In this document: positions 52,823-61,522 of the stretch, piece after piece
Layout of the letters: every line of letters begins with the position of its first letter
How positions within the stretch are numbered: position 1 is the stretch's first letter
Assembly (NCBI RefSeq): GCF_021271205.1
Contig: NZ_JAIWKS010000014.1
Coordinates: 52,806 to 116,805 of the forward strand
From: Pseudomonas uvaldensis
GTDB taxonomy: Bacteria > Pseudomonadota > Gammaproteobacteria > Pseudomonadales > Pseudomonadaceae
Reading direction: 5' to 3'
DNA length: 64,000 nucleotides
Position numbers and translations under genes: made by a program
The notes under the pieces: model-generated
What the model was told of the DNA's origin: nothing
The model's database searches: none
The model's input: the letters and a program-made list of their open reading frames with translations, nothing else

Positions 52823-54171
52823 GCCGACTCGAAGGCGCTACGCCGCTGGCACCGCTGCCCGTAACCACGCTGGTCAGTACCGATCTGATCGGGGTGACCC
52901 GCGGCCGTTCGTTTCCCAGCGATGAACTGCCTCATTACGTCACCGCCGGTTGCGGCTGGGTGCCGGCCAACAGTGCCCTGACCCCCCAGGACATCATTGC
53001 CTCGGTCAATCCCTGGGGCGCTTATGGCGATCTGCGGCTGATCCCGGACCTGTCCAGCCGCGTAACCATCACCAATGGCCCCGATGCTCAGGCCCCCGTC
53101 CTGGATTTCATCCATTGCGACGTGCGGGAAACCGACGGGCGCCCATGGAGCACGTGCCCACGCACGCTGTTGCAGGACGAAGTGGAGCGCTACCGCGCCG
53201 AGCTGGGCTTGCAGGTCTTTGCCGCCTTCGAGCATGAATTCAGCCTTCAGGCTCCCCAGCTTCAACCCGATCGTCTGGCCTTCAGCCTGCAAGCCCAGCG
53301 CCAGCAGGCGGGGTTCGCCGGATGGTTGCTCAGTGCATTGCGGGCCGGTGGTGTCGAACCGGAGATGTTCCTGCCCGAATACGGCAAGCACCAATACGAA
53401 ATCACCTGCCGCCCCGCCCTGGGCGTCGCTGCCGCCGACCGTGCAGTGAACGTGCGGGAAATCACTCGCGAAATTGCCCGGCAAATGGACCTGGCGGTGA
53501 GCTTCGCCCCCAAGACCTCGGAGAATGCCGTGTGCAACGGCGTACACCTGCACCTGAGCCTGCAAGACTTGAGCGGCGACCCGGTGCTCCACGACGCCAC
53601 GAGCGCCAACGGTCTCTCCAGCGTCGGTCGGCATTGGGCGGCCGGTGTGCTGCACTATCTGCCGGCCCTGTGCGCGCTGACCGCGCCGACACCGGTGTCC
53701 TATGAACGTCTGCAACCCCATCACTGGAGTGCGTCCTACGCTTGCCTGGGACAGCGCAACCGCGAGGCGGCATTGCGTATCTGCCCGACCGTGAGCCTGG
53801 GCGCGAAACCGGTGGCGAACCAGTACAACCTGGAGTTCCGCGCGATGGACGCCACCGCCTCGCCGCATCTGGCCATGGCTGCATTGTTGATGGCCGGGCG
53901 CCTGGGCATCGAACAGCGCCTCGCGCTCAACGCTGTCACCGACGAAATACCCGACGATTTGACTAAGGCACAACGGGAGGCTCGTGGCATTATCGCCCTG
54001 CCGACCACCCTCACTCAGGCGCTGGACTGCTTGCGTCATAGCGGGGCACTGCTGGAAGCCTTGCCCGGCCCGCTGGTCGACACCTACTTCGCCTTGAAGG
54101 CCGAGGAGCTGGCCTTGACCCAGGCGCTATCACCTGCCGAGCGTTGTGAGCACTATGCGCGAATCTATTGA
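52819..54171 (+). CDS. Glutamine synthetase family protein (gamma-glutamyl ligase type)
   Basis: A 450-residue GS-like ligase. Metal/ATP residues: E138 and E140 in FAAFEHEFSL, YGKHQYEITCRP, H243 in CNGVHLHLSL, and the late Arg/Glu region ANQYNLEFRAMDATASPHLAMA. It is shorter and more divergent than GlnA and lacks an obvious adenylylation Tyr, as in PuuA-type gamma-glutamylpolyamine synthetases. GTG 52819 has AGGAG 8 bp upstream and overlaps the previous stop (GTGA). It likely links glutamate to an amine substrate using ATP. Confidence 0.9.
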   Translation: MSRLEGATPLAPLPVTTLVSTDLIGVTRGRSFPSDELPHYVTAGCGWVPANSALTPQDIIASVNPWGAYGDLRLIPDLSSRVTITNGPDAQAPVLDFIHCDVRETDGRPWSTCPRTLLQDEVERYRAELGLQVFAAFEHEFSLQAPQLQPDRLAFSLQAQRQQAGFAGWLLSALRAGGVEPEMFLPEYGKHQYEITCRPALGVAAADRAVNVREITREIARQMDLAVSFAPKTSENAVCNGVHLHLSLQDLSGDPVLHDATSANGLSSVGRHWAAGVLHYLPALCALTAPTPVSYERLQPHHWSASYACLGQRNREAALRICPTVSLGAKPVANQYNLEFRAMDATASPHLAMAALLMAGRLGIEQRLALNAVTDEIPDDLTKAQREARGIIALPTTLTQALDCLRHSGALLEALPGPLVDTYFALKAEELALTQALSPAERCEHYARIY

Positions 54172-54907
54172 GTGTGCCGAGTCGGGTCTCTATACCGAGC
54201 CCGCCTACCGGTTGATCCGGGAGAACGCCGGGCATCCTCTGATACTGGTGTGCGAACATGCCAGCCGTTTCATCCCCGCCGCCCTGAATGACCTGGGCCT
54301 GGATGAAACGGCATCCCATGACCACATTGCCTGGGACATCGGCGCTCTGGACCTGGCCGAGCGCCTGGCCGAAACGCTCGGCGCAACCTTGATGGCGGCC
54401 AACTACTCACGGTTGCTGATCGACCTGAACCGCCCGCTCCATGTGCCGGACAGCATCCCGGCCCAGAGCGAGATTTATCAGATACCGGGTAATCAGTCCC
54501 TGGACGAGGCCACTCGCGCTTATCGGCAACAGTACCTGTTCCACCCGTTCCATGACCGCCTGCGGTCGCTGATCGACCAGCGCCTGGCCGACCAGCGGCC
54601 GGTGCGGGTGGTGGGCATCCACAGTTTCACGCCGGTGTTCTATGGCCAGCCTCGCGCCCTGGAGGCCGGTGTGCTGTTCGCCGAAGCGGTGGATTACGCC
54701 CAGCGTATCGTCGACGGGCTGAGCCGGCACTCGCTGCGTGTGGCGGGCAACCAGCCCTACCGGATCAACCCTTTGAGCGACATGACAGTCCCGGTGCACG
54801 GCGATGGCCGCGGCCTGGATTCGGTGTTGATCGAAGTGCGCAACGATCTGTTGCGCACCCCCGAAGCGGTACGAACCTGGTGCGACTACCTGGCGCCGTT
54901 GCTGTAG
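54155..54907 (+). CDS. N-formylglutamate amidohydrolase family protein
   Basis: About 250 residues. Family marks are LILVCEHASRFIP, DHIAWDIGALDLAERLAETLGA and YSRLLIDLNRPLH, with the conserved HSFTPVFYG. The true enzyme (HutG) removes formate from N-formylglutamate in histidine breakdown, but no hut gene is here, so the substrate is probably another N-acyl or gamma-amide compound made in this pathway. ATG 54155 is used; a GTG at 54146 is also possible. It overlaps the GS-like gene by 17 bases. Confidence 0.88.
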   Translation: MRESIECAESGLYTEPAYRLIRENAGHPLILVCEHASRFIPAALNDLGLDETASHDHIAWDIGALDLAERLAETLGATLMAANYSRLLIDLNRPLHVPDSIPAQSEIYQIPGNQSLDEATRAYRQQYLFHPFHDRLRSLIDQRLADQRPVRVVGIHSFTPVFYGQPRALEAGVLFAEAVDYAQRIVDGLSRHSLRVAGNQPYRINPLSDMTVPVHGDGRGLDSVLIEVRNDLLRTPEAVRTWCDYLAPLL

Positions 54908-54963
54908 AAAGCCCGCGACAAGGCACAACGAAATCAATGATCGGCTGAAAAGGAGAACGGCTT

Positions 54964-56313
54964 GTGAGCATCGAGGTATTTGGCTACAAACAGGAATTGA
55001 AGCGCAGCCTGTCGCTGGCGGACCTGGTGATCTACGGGATGATTTTCATGATTCCCATCGCACCGTTCGGCGTGTACGGCTACGTGAATGCCGAGGCGCC
55101 TGGCATGGTGCCACTGGCGTACATCATCGGCATGGTGGCGATGCTGTTCACTGCGCTGAGCTATGGCAGCATGGCCCGGGCATTTCCGGTAGCCGGTTCC
55201 GTCTATTCCTACGCACAACGGGGCCTCAACCCACACGTAGGCTTCATCGCCGGTTGGCTGATGCTGCTGGACTACCTGCTGATCCCGCCGCTGCTCTATG
55301 TCTACGCCGCCATGGCGCTGAATCATCTATACCCGGAGATTCCCAAGGTCGGCTTCATCCTGGCCTTCCTGGTGAGCGCAACTTTCGTCAACCTGCGGGG
55401 CATCTCCTTCACTGCGCGCATGAATATCATCTTCCTGCTGGCGCAACTGGCGGTGCTGGGCATATTCCTGTTTTACGCCTGGAACGCCCTGCACGGCGGT
55501 GCCGGCAACGGCCAACTGACCCTGGCGCCGCTGTACAGCCCGGATCACTTCAACTTCGCCCTGCTGATGCAAGCCGTGTCGATCGCCGTGCTGTCATTCC
55601 TGGGGTTCGATGCCATTTCCACCCTGGCCGAAGAGATCAAGGGTGATCCGGGGCGCAGCGTCGGCAAGGCATCGATGCTGACCCTGCTGGTGATGGGCGC
55701 GATCTTCGTGGCGCAAACCTGGATCGCCACCGACCTGGCGGCCGGCATGGGTTTCAAATCCGCCGATACCGCTTTCTATGAAATCGCCGAACTGGCGGCC
55801 GGCAGTTGGCTGGCGACCCTGACCGCGGTTGCCACCGCCTTGTCCTGGGGCGTGGCCGTGGCGATCACCTCACAAGCGGCGGTGTCGCGCCTGCTGTTCG
55901 GCATGGCCCGGGACGGCAAGTTGCCCAAGGTGCTGGCCAAGGTCCATTCGAAACACAACACCCCGTATGTGAGCATTTATCTGGTCGCCGTACTGTCATT
56001 GCTGATCTGCTATCTGTTCATCAATGCCGTGGACACCCTGACCTCCCTGGTCAACTTTGGTGCACTGAGCGGCTTCATGCTGTTGCATATCACGGTGATC
56101 AATCATTACTGGCGCCGCCAGCGGTCCGGGCAAGTGATCCGTCACCTGGTCTGCCCTTTGATCGGCTTCGGCATCGTCGCAGCCATTCTGTACAACATGG
56201 GCGTGGACGCGCAAAAGCTCGGCCTGATCTGGGTCGCGGCGGGCATCGTCTATCTATGCGTGCTCAATAAATTCGCTGCCGGCACGGCCCTGCCCGACCC
56301 AGCGGGTCAATGA
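54964..56313 (+). CDS. APC-family amino acid/polyamine permease
   Basis: A 449-residue inner-membrane transporter with 12 helices. The N-terminal YGMIFMIPIAPFGVYG holds the TM1 unwound substrate loop, then SYGSMARAFPVAGSVYSYAQRGLNP, the family signature, and in TM6 FLGFDAISTLAEEIKGDPGRSVG. The nearest characterised group is PuuP/putrescine and related amino-acid importers. GTG 54964 has AAAAGGAG 8 bp upstream. It provides uptake for the cluster. Confidence 0.92.
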   Translation: MSIEVFGYKQELKRSLSLADLVIYGMIFMIPIAPFGVYGYVNAEAPGMVPLAYIIGMVAMLFTALSYGSMARAFPVAGSVYSYAQRGLNPHVGFIAGWLMLLDYLLIPPLLYVYAAMALNHLYPEIPKVGFILAFLVSATFVNLRGISFTARMNIIFLLAQLAVLGIFLFYAWNALHGGAGNGQLTLAPLYSPDHFNFALLMQAVSIAVLSFLGFDAISTLAEEIKGDPGRSVGKASMLTLLVMGAIFVAQTWIATDLAAGMGFKSADTAFYEIAELAAGSWLATLTAVATALSWGVAVAITSQAAVSRLLFGMARDGKLPKVLAKVHSKHNTPYVSIYLVAVLSLLICYLFINAVDTLTSLVNFGALSGFMLLHITVINHYWRRQRSGQVIRHLVCPLIGFGIVAAILYNMGVDAQKLGLIWVAAGIVYLCVLNKFAAGTALPDPAGQ

Positions 56314-56439
56314 GGTCAAACGGTGGCTGCCGGCTGCCCGGCGCCGCCTTGATACAACACAACGGTTATAACGCGTGGACATCGACAGTGATCGTCACGC
56401 CCGGTGCGGCCACCGGGCTCTGGAACAGGAGTGCAATCC

Positions 56440-57456
56440 ATGCTGGCCTTACGTCCAGTTCAATTGAGCGATTTGCCGCAACTGCAGCAGCTGGCCCGCG
56501 ACAGCCTGGTGGGTGTCACTTCGCTTCCAGACGACACCGAGCGCCTGCGGGAGAAAATCCTCGACTCATGCGCCTCTTTCGAGGCCGATGTGCAAAGCCC
56601 GGGCGGGGAGAACTACCTGTTCGTCCTACAAGACCTGGCCTCCGGCCGCCTGGTGGGCTGTTCGGAGATTCTCGCCCGAACCGGTTGCAACGAACCGTTT
56701 TATAGCCTGCGTAACCGTCCGTTTTCCAGCTCATCCCGGGAACTGAACATCCAGCATGGTGTACCCGCGTTATCGGTGTGCCAGGACCTCAATGGCCAGA
56801 CACTGCTGCGTGGTTTTCACATCGATGCCGAGCGGGTACGCACCCCGGAATCGGAACTGCTGTCCCGAGCCCGGCTGATGTTCATCGCCGCACACCCGCA
56901 ACGCTTTGCCGAATCGGTCATCACTGAAATCGTCGGCTACAGCAGCGATGACGGCCAATCACCGTTCTGGGATGCCATCGGCCAGCATTTCTTCGCCCTG
57001 CCCTACGCCGAAGCCGAACGCCTATGCGGCCTGCAAAGTCGCACCTTTCTCGCCGAGTTGATGCCCCAGTACCCGATCTACGTGCCGATGTTGTCGCCCG
57101 AGGCCCAGGCGTGCATCGGCCGGGTGCATCCCGATGGACAGGAAGCCTTCGACATTCTGGAACGCGAGGGCTTCGAAACCAACAGCTACGTGGATTTATT
57201 CGATGGCGGACCAACGTTGCACGCCCGTGTCCCGTGCATCCGATCCATCGCCCAGAGTCGTGTGGCCCAGGCTTGCAAAGGCTCGCAGATCGACGCACGG
57301 GGCCGTTATCTGGTCAGTAACGACGACCTTGGAGGTTATCGGGCCATCGTGGCCGAGCTGGACGTCAATGCCGAGGGCCCCGTGGCCCTGACACCTGACA
57401 TGCTCACGGCGCTGGAAATCACCGAAGGCGAGCGGATCCGGATGGTCAGATTATGA
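56440..57456 (+). CDS. Arginine/ornithine N-succinyltransferase, alpha-like subunit (AruF-like)
   Basis: A 338-residue AstA-family acyltransferase. LRPVQLSDLPQLQQLARDSLVGVTSLP, ELLSRARLMFIAAHPQRFAESVITEIVGYSSDDGQSPFWDA and LIAELMPQYPIYVPML-type segments are the family blocks. AruF and AruG form a heteromer succinylating arginine or ornithine from succinyl-CoA. AGGAG 8 bp before ATG 56440. Downstream aruDBE genes are missing here, so this pair is not the main arginine succinyltransferase operon and may act on the cluster's own substrate. Confidence 0.9.
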   Translation: MLALRPVQLSDLPQLQQLARDSLVGVTSLPDDTERLREKILDSCASFEADVQSPGGENYLFVLQDLASGRLVGCSEILARTGCNEPFYSLRNRPFSSSSRELNIQHGVPALSVCQDLNGQTLLRGFHIDAERVRTPESELLSRARLMFIAAHPQRFAESVITEIVGYSSDDGQSPFWDAIGQHFFALPYAEAERLCGLQSRTFLAELMPQYPIYVPMLSPEAQACIGRVHPDGQEAFDILEREGFETNSYVDLFDGGPTLHARVPCIRSIAQSRVAQACKGSQIDARGRYLVSNDDLGGYRAIVAELDVNAEGPVALTPDMLTALEITEGERIRMVRL

Positions 57457-57517
57457 ACGTCGCGGGAAGTCGGGCCCTGCCAACACCTCAAGGCCGACAG
57501 AATCAAGGAGCTGCATC

Positions 57518-58552
57518 ATGATTGTCCGCCCGGTCGCCATCACCGACCTGCCCGCGCTGTTGGAACTCGCGCGTTGTGCAGGCCCTGGCGTCACCAGCCT
57601 GCCGGCCAACGAAGAGCGCCTGGCCCACCGTGTGCGCTGGGCCCAGCGCACTTTTGCCGGGCAAGTCGAACGCGCCGACGCCGACTATCTGTTCGTGCTC
57701 GAGGACGATGACCGACAGGTGGTCGGTATCAGTGCCCTGACCGGTGCGGTCGGGCTGCGGGAGCCGTGGTACAACTACCGGGTCGGGGTCACCGTCAGCT
57801 CTGCGCCGGAGCTGGGAATACAGCGTCAGATCCCGACCTTGTTCCTCAATAACGAGATGACCGGGCAATCGGAAGTCTGCTCGCTGTTCCTGCATCCGGC
57901 CCAGCGTCACGGCCATAACGGGCGCCTGCTGTCCCTGGCGCGGCTGTTGTTCGTCGCGGAGTTCTCCCAACTGTTCGGCGAAAAACTGATTGCCGAACTG
58001 CGGGGCCACGCCGACGAGCAGGGTTGCTCACCGTTCTGGGACAGCCTGGGCCGGCACTTTTTCCAAAAGGACTTCAGCTACGCCGATCAGTTGTCCGGGA
58101 TGGGCAACAAATCCTTCATTGCCGAACTGATGCCGCGCCAACCGCTGTACACCTGCCTGCTCACCGAACAGGCCCAGGCTGTGATCGGCCGCGCCCACCC
58201 GAACACCGAGCCGGCCCTGAAGATCCTGGGTGCCGAAGGCTTCAGCCATAAGGGCTATATCGACATTTTCGACGGCGGCCCGGTGATCGAAGCATCGGTC
58301 TCGAAAATCCGCAGCGTACGCGACAGCCAATCGCTGGCCCTGGCCATCGGCACGCCGGATGAACAGGCGCCGGTGTGGCTGATCCACAACCGTCGCCTGG
58401 CGCACTGCCGGGTTACCAGCGCACGGGCCCATCTGCACGGTCATAGCCTGCTCGTCGATCGACTCACCGCCAAGCGACTGCAAATGCAACCCGGTGACAC
58501 AGTACGAGCGGTGCCGCTGCTCAGTCAGGCCCGGCAGGCCGTAGCGGCGTAG
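57518..58552 (+). CDS. Arginine/ornithine N-succinyltransferase, beta-like subunit (AruG-like)
   Basis: A 344-residue AstA-family protein, paralogous to the preceding gene (the shared blocks are LPALLELARCAGPGVTSLP, LLSLARLLFVAEF, GCSPFWDSLGRHFF and FIAELMPRQPLY). AruG-like subunits carry most of the activity in P. aeruginosa. RBS AAGGAGCTGC lies before ATG 57518, 61 bp after the AruF-like stop. It is the last gene of the cluster that begins with the RpiR regulator. No terminator with a clear T-tail is seen after it. Confidence 0.9.
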   Translation: MIVRPVAITDLPALLELARCAGPGVTSLPANEERLAHRVRWAQRTFAGQVERADADYLFVLEDDDRQVVGISALTGAVGLREPWYNYRVGVTVSSAPELGIQRQIPTLFLNNEMTGQSEVCSLFLHPAQRHGHNGRLLSLARLLFVAEFSQLFGEKLIAELRGHADEQGCSPFWDSLGRHFFQKDFSYADQLSGMGNKSFIAELMPRQPLYTCLLTEQAQAVIGRAHPNTEPALKILGAEGFSHKGYIDIFDGGPVIEASVSKIRSVRDSQSLALAIGTPDEQAPVWLIHNRRLAHCRVTSARAHLHGHSLLVDRLTAKRLQMQPGDTVRAVPLLSQARQAVAA

Positions 58553-58700
58553 CCTGAACATAAATACCTTATCCAAAGCAGTGGCCTGACCACGCTTTCC
58601 CTGCTTACCATCACCCCCTCACCAGACTCTTTTCGATCCCCTCAGCAACATGAGGGGACATGTTCTATACATCGAAAAAATGCCGAGCTGCATGATTGCT

Positions 58701-58734
58701 CGATAAGCACTTAGTTCATCGGCAATACTTATCG
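58701..58734. promoter_or_regulatory. Inverted repeat in the region before the unknown three-gene locus
   Basis: CGATAAG (58701-58707) and CTTATCG (58728-58734) form a 7+7 inverted repeat with a 20-bp spacer, in the AT-rich 258-bp gap (58553-58810) before the first cupin-locus gene. It may be a bipartite operator; not tested. Confidence 0.35.
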
Positions 58735-58810
58735 ACAATTCCATAATTGCCACTCCCACAGTCAAAATCCATACTTCCCAACACCAACTCACTGCAACGA
58801 AAAGACGCTC

Positions 58811-59584
58811 ATGATCAAGAATCTGATTTCCAATCCATTGCCACTGGAAGACATTATGAAAAGAATAAAAACATTAAACATGGCAACGGAAATCAATGAA
58901 CTGATTACCACGCTGTGTGACAACGAGACACTTGCCACAGCACAATCCCGACGCGCAACCATTATGCGCATGGTCAACCCTCACACAAAAACCCTGACGT
59001 TGCATTGCACAGGGATCGGTAATATCACCCTCACGACCATTACCCATAACAGGCCCTCCCCACACCTGTTTTCGGTACCGGGGAAAAGTATTCTATTCGC
59101 ACTTGACCACCCCTTCGAAGTCCAGCGATATGCACGTCACGATAATGAACTTGAAAAAACCGATGTCGTTACTGTCAGGCCGAACAAGCCACTGGTCATC
59201 GAGGGCAGTCGAACAGTCTTCGACTATGGCCAAGTACACCAGGCTTCAGCCCGACTGGCAGGCAGAATCAACCTGCTGAACAAAAGTTCGGACATCGGCG
59301 TGTTTGATCGCACTTCGCTGAAAAAAGTCGCCTGGCTCCCTCACGATGAAAGTGCCGCCCGGTACCTCGTGAGTCTGGAGCTGCTCGAAACGATTCGGGA
59401 TCCCAAGGGGACCGCCGTGGCCGAGGAGCTGATCTACCACTATCACCCCGCCGTGGCATGGAAGGCCTTCCAGTTGCTTTATCAGGCTGCGCCACGGCAT
59501 GCATTGAGCTACCTCCCACTGTTGAAACGACACCAAAACCCGCGACTGGACCAACTGTTGCTTCCATTGGAGATGGCAGCATGA
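58811..59584 (+). CDS. Protein of unknown function, first gene of the cupin/peptide locus
   Basis: 257 residues (or 242 if ATG 58856 is used, which has GGAAG 5 bp upstream; the ATG at 58811 has only a weak GAAAAG). No signal peptide or TM. Residues ~70-150 look beta-rich and double-barrel-like (SPHLFSVPGKSILFALDHPFEVQRYARH), possibly a cupin-type fold without the full metal set. Residues ~170-250 are helical and resemble HEAT-type repeats (LLETIRDPKGTAVAEELIYH). Base composition is visibly lower in GC than the neighbours (one hand-counted 60-base line: 48% against 70% in the AruG-like gene). I do not recognise the family. Confidence 0.8.
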   Translation: MIKNLISNPLPLEDIMKRIKTLNMATEINELITTLCDNETLATAQSRRATIMRMVNPHTKTLTLHCTGIGNITLTTITHNRPSPHLFSVPGKSILFALDHPFEVQRYARHDNELEKTDVVTVRPNKPLVIEGSRTVFDYGQVHQASARLAGRINLLNKSSDIGVFDRTSLKKVAWLPHDESAARYLVSLELLETIRDPKGTAVAEELIYHYHPAVAWKAFQLLYQAAPRHALSYLPLLKRHQNPRLDQLLLPLEMAA

Positions 59585-60240
59585 AGCTGGAAACATTTGT
59601 TGCGCGGCTGGGCACTTATGATCTGCAGCGTGACAACACTCACATCATCGAAGACCTCCGGCAACTGGCAACCAATCGTTCCTTATTGAGCGACCATCTC
59701 CATGCCACGATCCAGCAGGACGGTTTTGCTACGCATAACAGTCTTTACAACGTTTATGCTTTTGTTTTGTACAGCAATGATCTATTCACCCTTCGCATGG
59801 GCTTCTGGTCGCCGGTTGATACTTACGACGAAAGCGAGACATTCATTTACGACCTGAATCATAGCCATGACTTTGAAATGTATGCCGTTGGCTATAGCGG
59901 CGACGGGTACACCACTGTCATACGCGAAATACTGGACGACCTGCCTCTGCAATCAGGCAGGACACCCCGACTAGGCAAAGAGCGAACAGTCAAACTCGCA
60001 CCTGGCGAAGTTTTATACATGCCGGCGCTGAGAGAGATCCACAGACAAGTTGCCCCTGAGTCAATGTCCGCGTCATTGAGTTTGCTCATTCATCCCGAGA
60101 CGTCAAAAAAGATCGACGAAGCCTGGTGTTTCGACGAGCACTACATGCCGCTTTACCCCGGCATTGCCGCGCAAGAAACAGCGTTATTTACACAGACGCT
60201 GTCATTGCTCAATCCCGGGCAGCCTTACGCTGCCCAATAA
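59581..60240 (+). CDS. Cupin-like protein of unknown function
   Basis: 219 residues. The metal motif is clear: H94-x-H96-x2-E99 in NHSHDFEMYAVGYSGDG, then PGEVLYMPALREIH with H154, the order of a cupin (HxH...E...H) of the cysteine-dioxygenase or peptide-hydroxylase kind. N-terminal ~60 residues are helical. ATG 59581 overlaps the previous stop (ATGA), so the two are translationally coupled. It is low in GC like its neighbour. The substrate is not known; a 60-residue peptide is encoded 16 bp downstream. Confidence 0.85.
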   Translation: MKLETFVARLGTYDLQRDNTHIIEDLRQLATNRSLLSDHLHATIQQDGFATHNSLYNVYAFVLYSNDLFTLRMGFWSPVDTYDESETFIYDLNHSHDFEMYAVGYSGDGYTTVIREILDDLPLQSGRTPRLGKERTVKLAPGEVLYMPALREIHRQVAPESMSASLSLLIHPETSKKIDEAWCFDEHYMPLYPGIAAQETALFTQTLSLLNPGQPYAAQ

Positions 60241-60256
60241 ACTAAAAGGAAGAAAC

Positions 60257-60439
60257 ATGAACAATCTGATGAACAACTGGGACGAAGCCCCTTTGCTGCG
60301 AGCGGGAACCAATGTGGTCCATACCGCAACCCAATTGAGCAGCGAAATCTACTGCACCATTCCTGGCTTCCCGACACGTTTCAACGTCGGAAATATTCAT
60401 GAGATCAAGAAAATCTGGAGCGTTCCGGCCCAAGGCTGA
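60257..60439 (+). CDS. Small 60-residue peptide, candidate substrate of the cupin locus
   Basis: ATG 60257 to TGA 60439, with AAAAGGAAG directly upstream, a strong ribosome binding site. The peptide starts MNNLMNNWDEAPLLRAGTN, has one Cys (C33, in EIYCTIPGFPTRF), three aromatic Phe/Tyr in that core, two Trp, and ends WSVPAQG. No signal peptide, no helix-turn-helix. It is in an operon with the two genes above (16-bp gap) and is followed by a terminator. The N-terminal leader-like part and Cys-containing C-terminal core resemble a ribosomal peptide natural-product precursor in outline only. Confidence 0.7.
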   Translation: MNNLMNNWDEAPLLRAGTNVVHTATQLSSEIYCTIPGFPTRFNVGNIHEIKKIWSVPAQG

Positions 60440-60468
60440 ATAGCCCGGTAATGAAGGGTGCATGACCC

Positions 60469-60498
60469 AGGCCGCCGACCTCAGGTCCGCGGCCTTTT
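60469..60498 (+). terminator. Rho-independent terminator after the peptide gene
   Basis: AGGCCGCCGACCT (60469-60481) pairs with AGGTCCGCGGCCT (60483-60495) around a one-base centre with one internal mismatch pair, followed by a TTTT run. It closes the cupin/peptide transcript, 30 bp after the peptide stop. Confidence 0.85.
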
Positions 60499-60622
60499 GA
60501 TGCGCTGCCAACATAGCCCATGCACATTCGTCATCATCTGGGTGGTAGCCACGTGATAGCCTTTGGTACTTTCGGCGTTGACACTTTTGCTCAAGCCCTT
60601 CCATTCCATTGGTGGAACTTAT

Positions 60623-61492
60623 ATGTCCAGGCTTTCCCATCAAGATTTACGCCGTAACTTCCGCCAACTGCTGGCTTCCCAGACCTGCTACCACACCGCG
60701 TCGGTGTTCGATCCGATGTCGGCGCGCATTGCCGCCGACCTGGGGTTTGAAGTGGGTATCCTGGGCGGCTCGGTTGCATCGTTGCAAGTGTTGGGCGCGC
60801 CGGACTTTGCGCTGATCACCCTGAGCGAATTCGCCGAACAGGCCACCCGTATCGGTCGTGTCGCCCAATTGCCGGTAATCGCCGACGCCGACCATGGCTA
60901 TGGCAACGCCCTGAACGTGATGCGCACGATCATCGAACTCGAACGCGCCGGCGTCGCGGCGCTGACAATTGAAGACACGCTGCTGCCGGCACAATTCGGG
61001 CGCAAATCCACCGACCTGATCAGCGTCGCTGAAGGCGTCGGCAAGATTCGTGCAGCGCTGGAAGCCCGGGTCGATCCGGAAATGGCAATCATCGCCCGCA
61101 CCAATGCCGCAATCCTGCCGGTCCAGGAAATCATCAGCCGCACCCAACAGTATGAGCGGGCCGGGGCTGACGGGATCTGCATGGTGGGCGTGCAGGACTT
61201 CGAGCATCTGGAGAAAATCAGCGAGAACCTGAACGTACCGTTGATGCTCGTCACCTACGGCAACCCGCTCCTTCGTGACGACAAGCGCCTCGCCGAACTG
61301 GGTGTGCGGGTCACCATCGACGGTCACGGTGCCTATTTCGCGGCCATCAAGGCCACCTACGACAGCCTTCGCGAACAACGGCAGATCTTCACTCAGGCTT
61401 CGGACCTCAGCGCCACCGAACTGACCCACACGTACACCCAACCCGAGGAATACATCCGCTGGGCCGAGGAGTACATGAGCGTCAAGGAGTGA
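60623..61492 (+). CDS. Oxaloacetate decarboxylase (PEP mutase/isocitrate lyase family)
   Basis: A 289-residue (beta/alpha)8 enzyme matching PA4872 in size and motifs. PVIADADHGYGNALNVMRTI carries the magnesium-binding Asp pair, LTIEDTLLPAQFG follows, and the active-site loop lacks the Cys of true isocitrate lyases. PA4872 decarboxylates oxaloacetate to pyruvate. ATG 60623 has GGTGGA 6-8 bp upstream; an upstream in-frame ATG at 60563 falls before it and has none. It is separated from the peptide locus by the terminator. Confidence 0.9.
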   Translation: MSRLSHQDLRRNFRQLLASQTCYHTASVFDPMSARIAADLGFEVGILGGSVASLQVLGAPDFALITLSEFAEQATRIGRVAQLPVIADADHGYGNALNVMRTIIELERAGVAALTIEDTLLPAQFGRKSTDLISVAEGVGKIRAALEARVDPEMAIIARTNAAILPVQEIISRTQQYERAGADGICMVGVQDFEHLEKISENLNVPLMLVTYGNPLLRDDKRLAELGVRVTIDGHGAYFAAIKATYDSLREQRQIFTQASDLSATELTHTYTQPEEYIRWAEEYMSVKE

Positions 61493-61522
61493 CCTTTATC
61501 CTGTGGTGAGATTCAAGGACGT

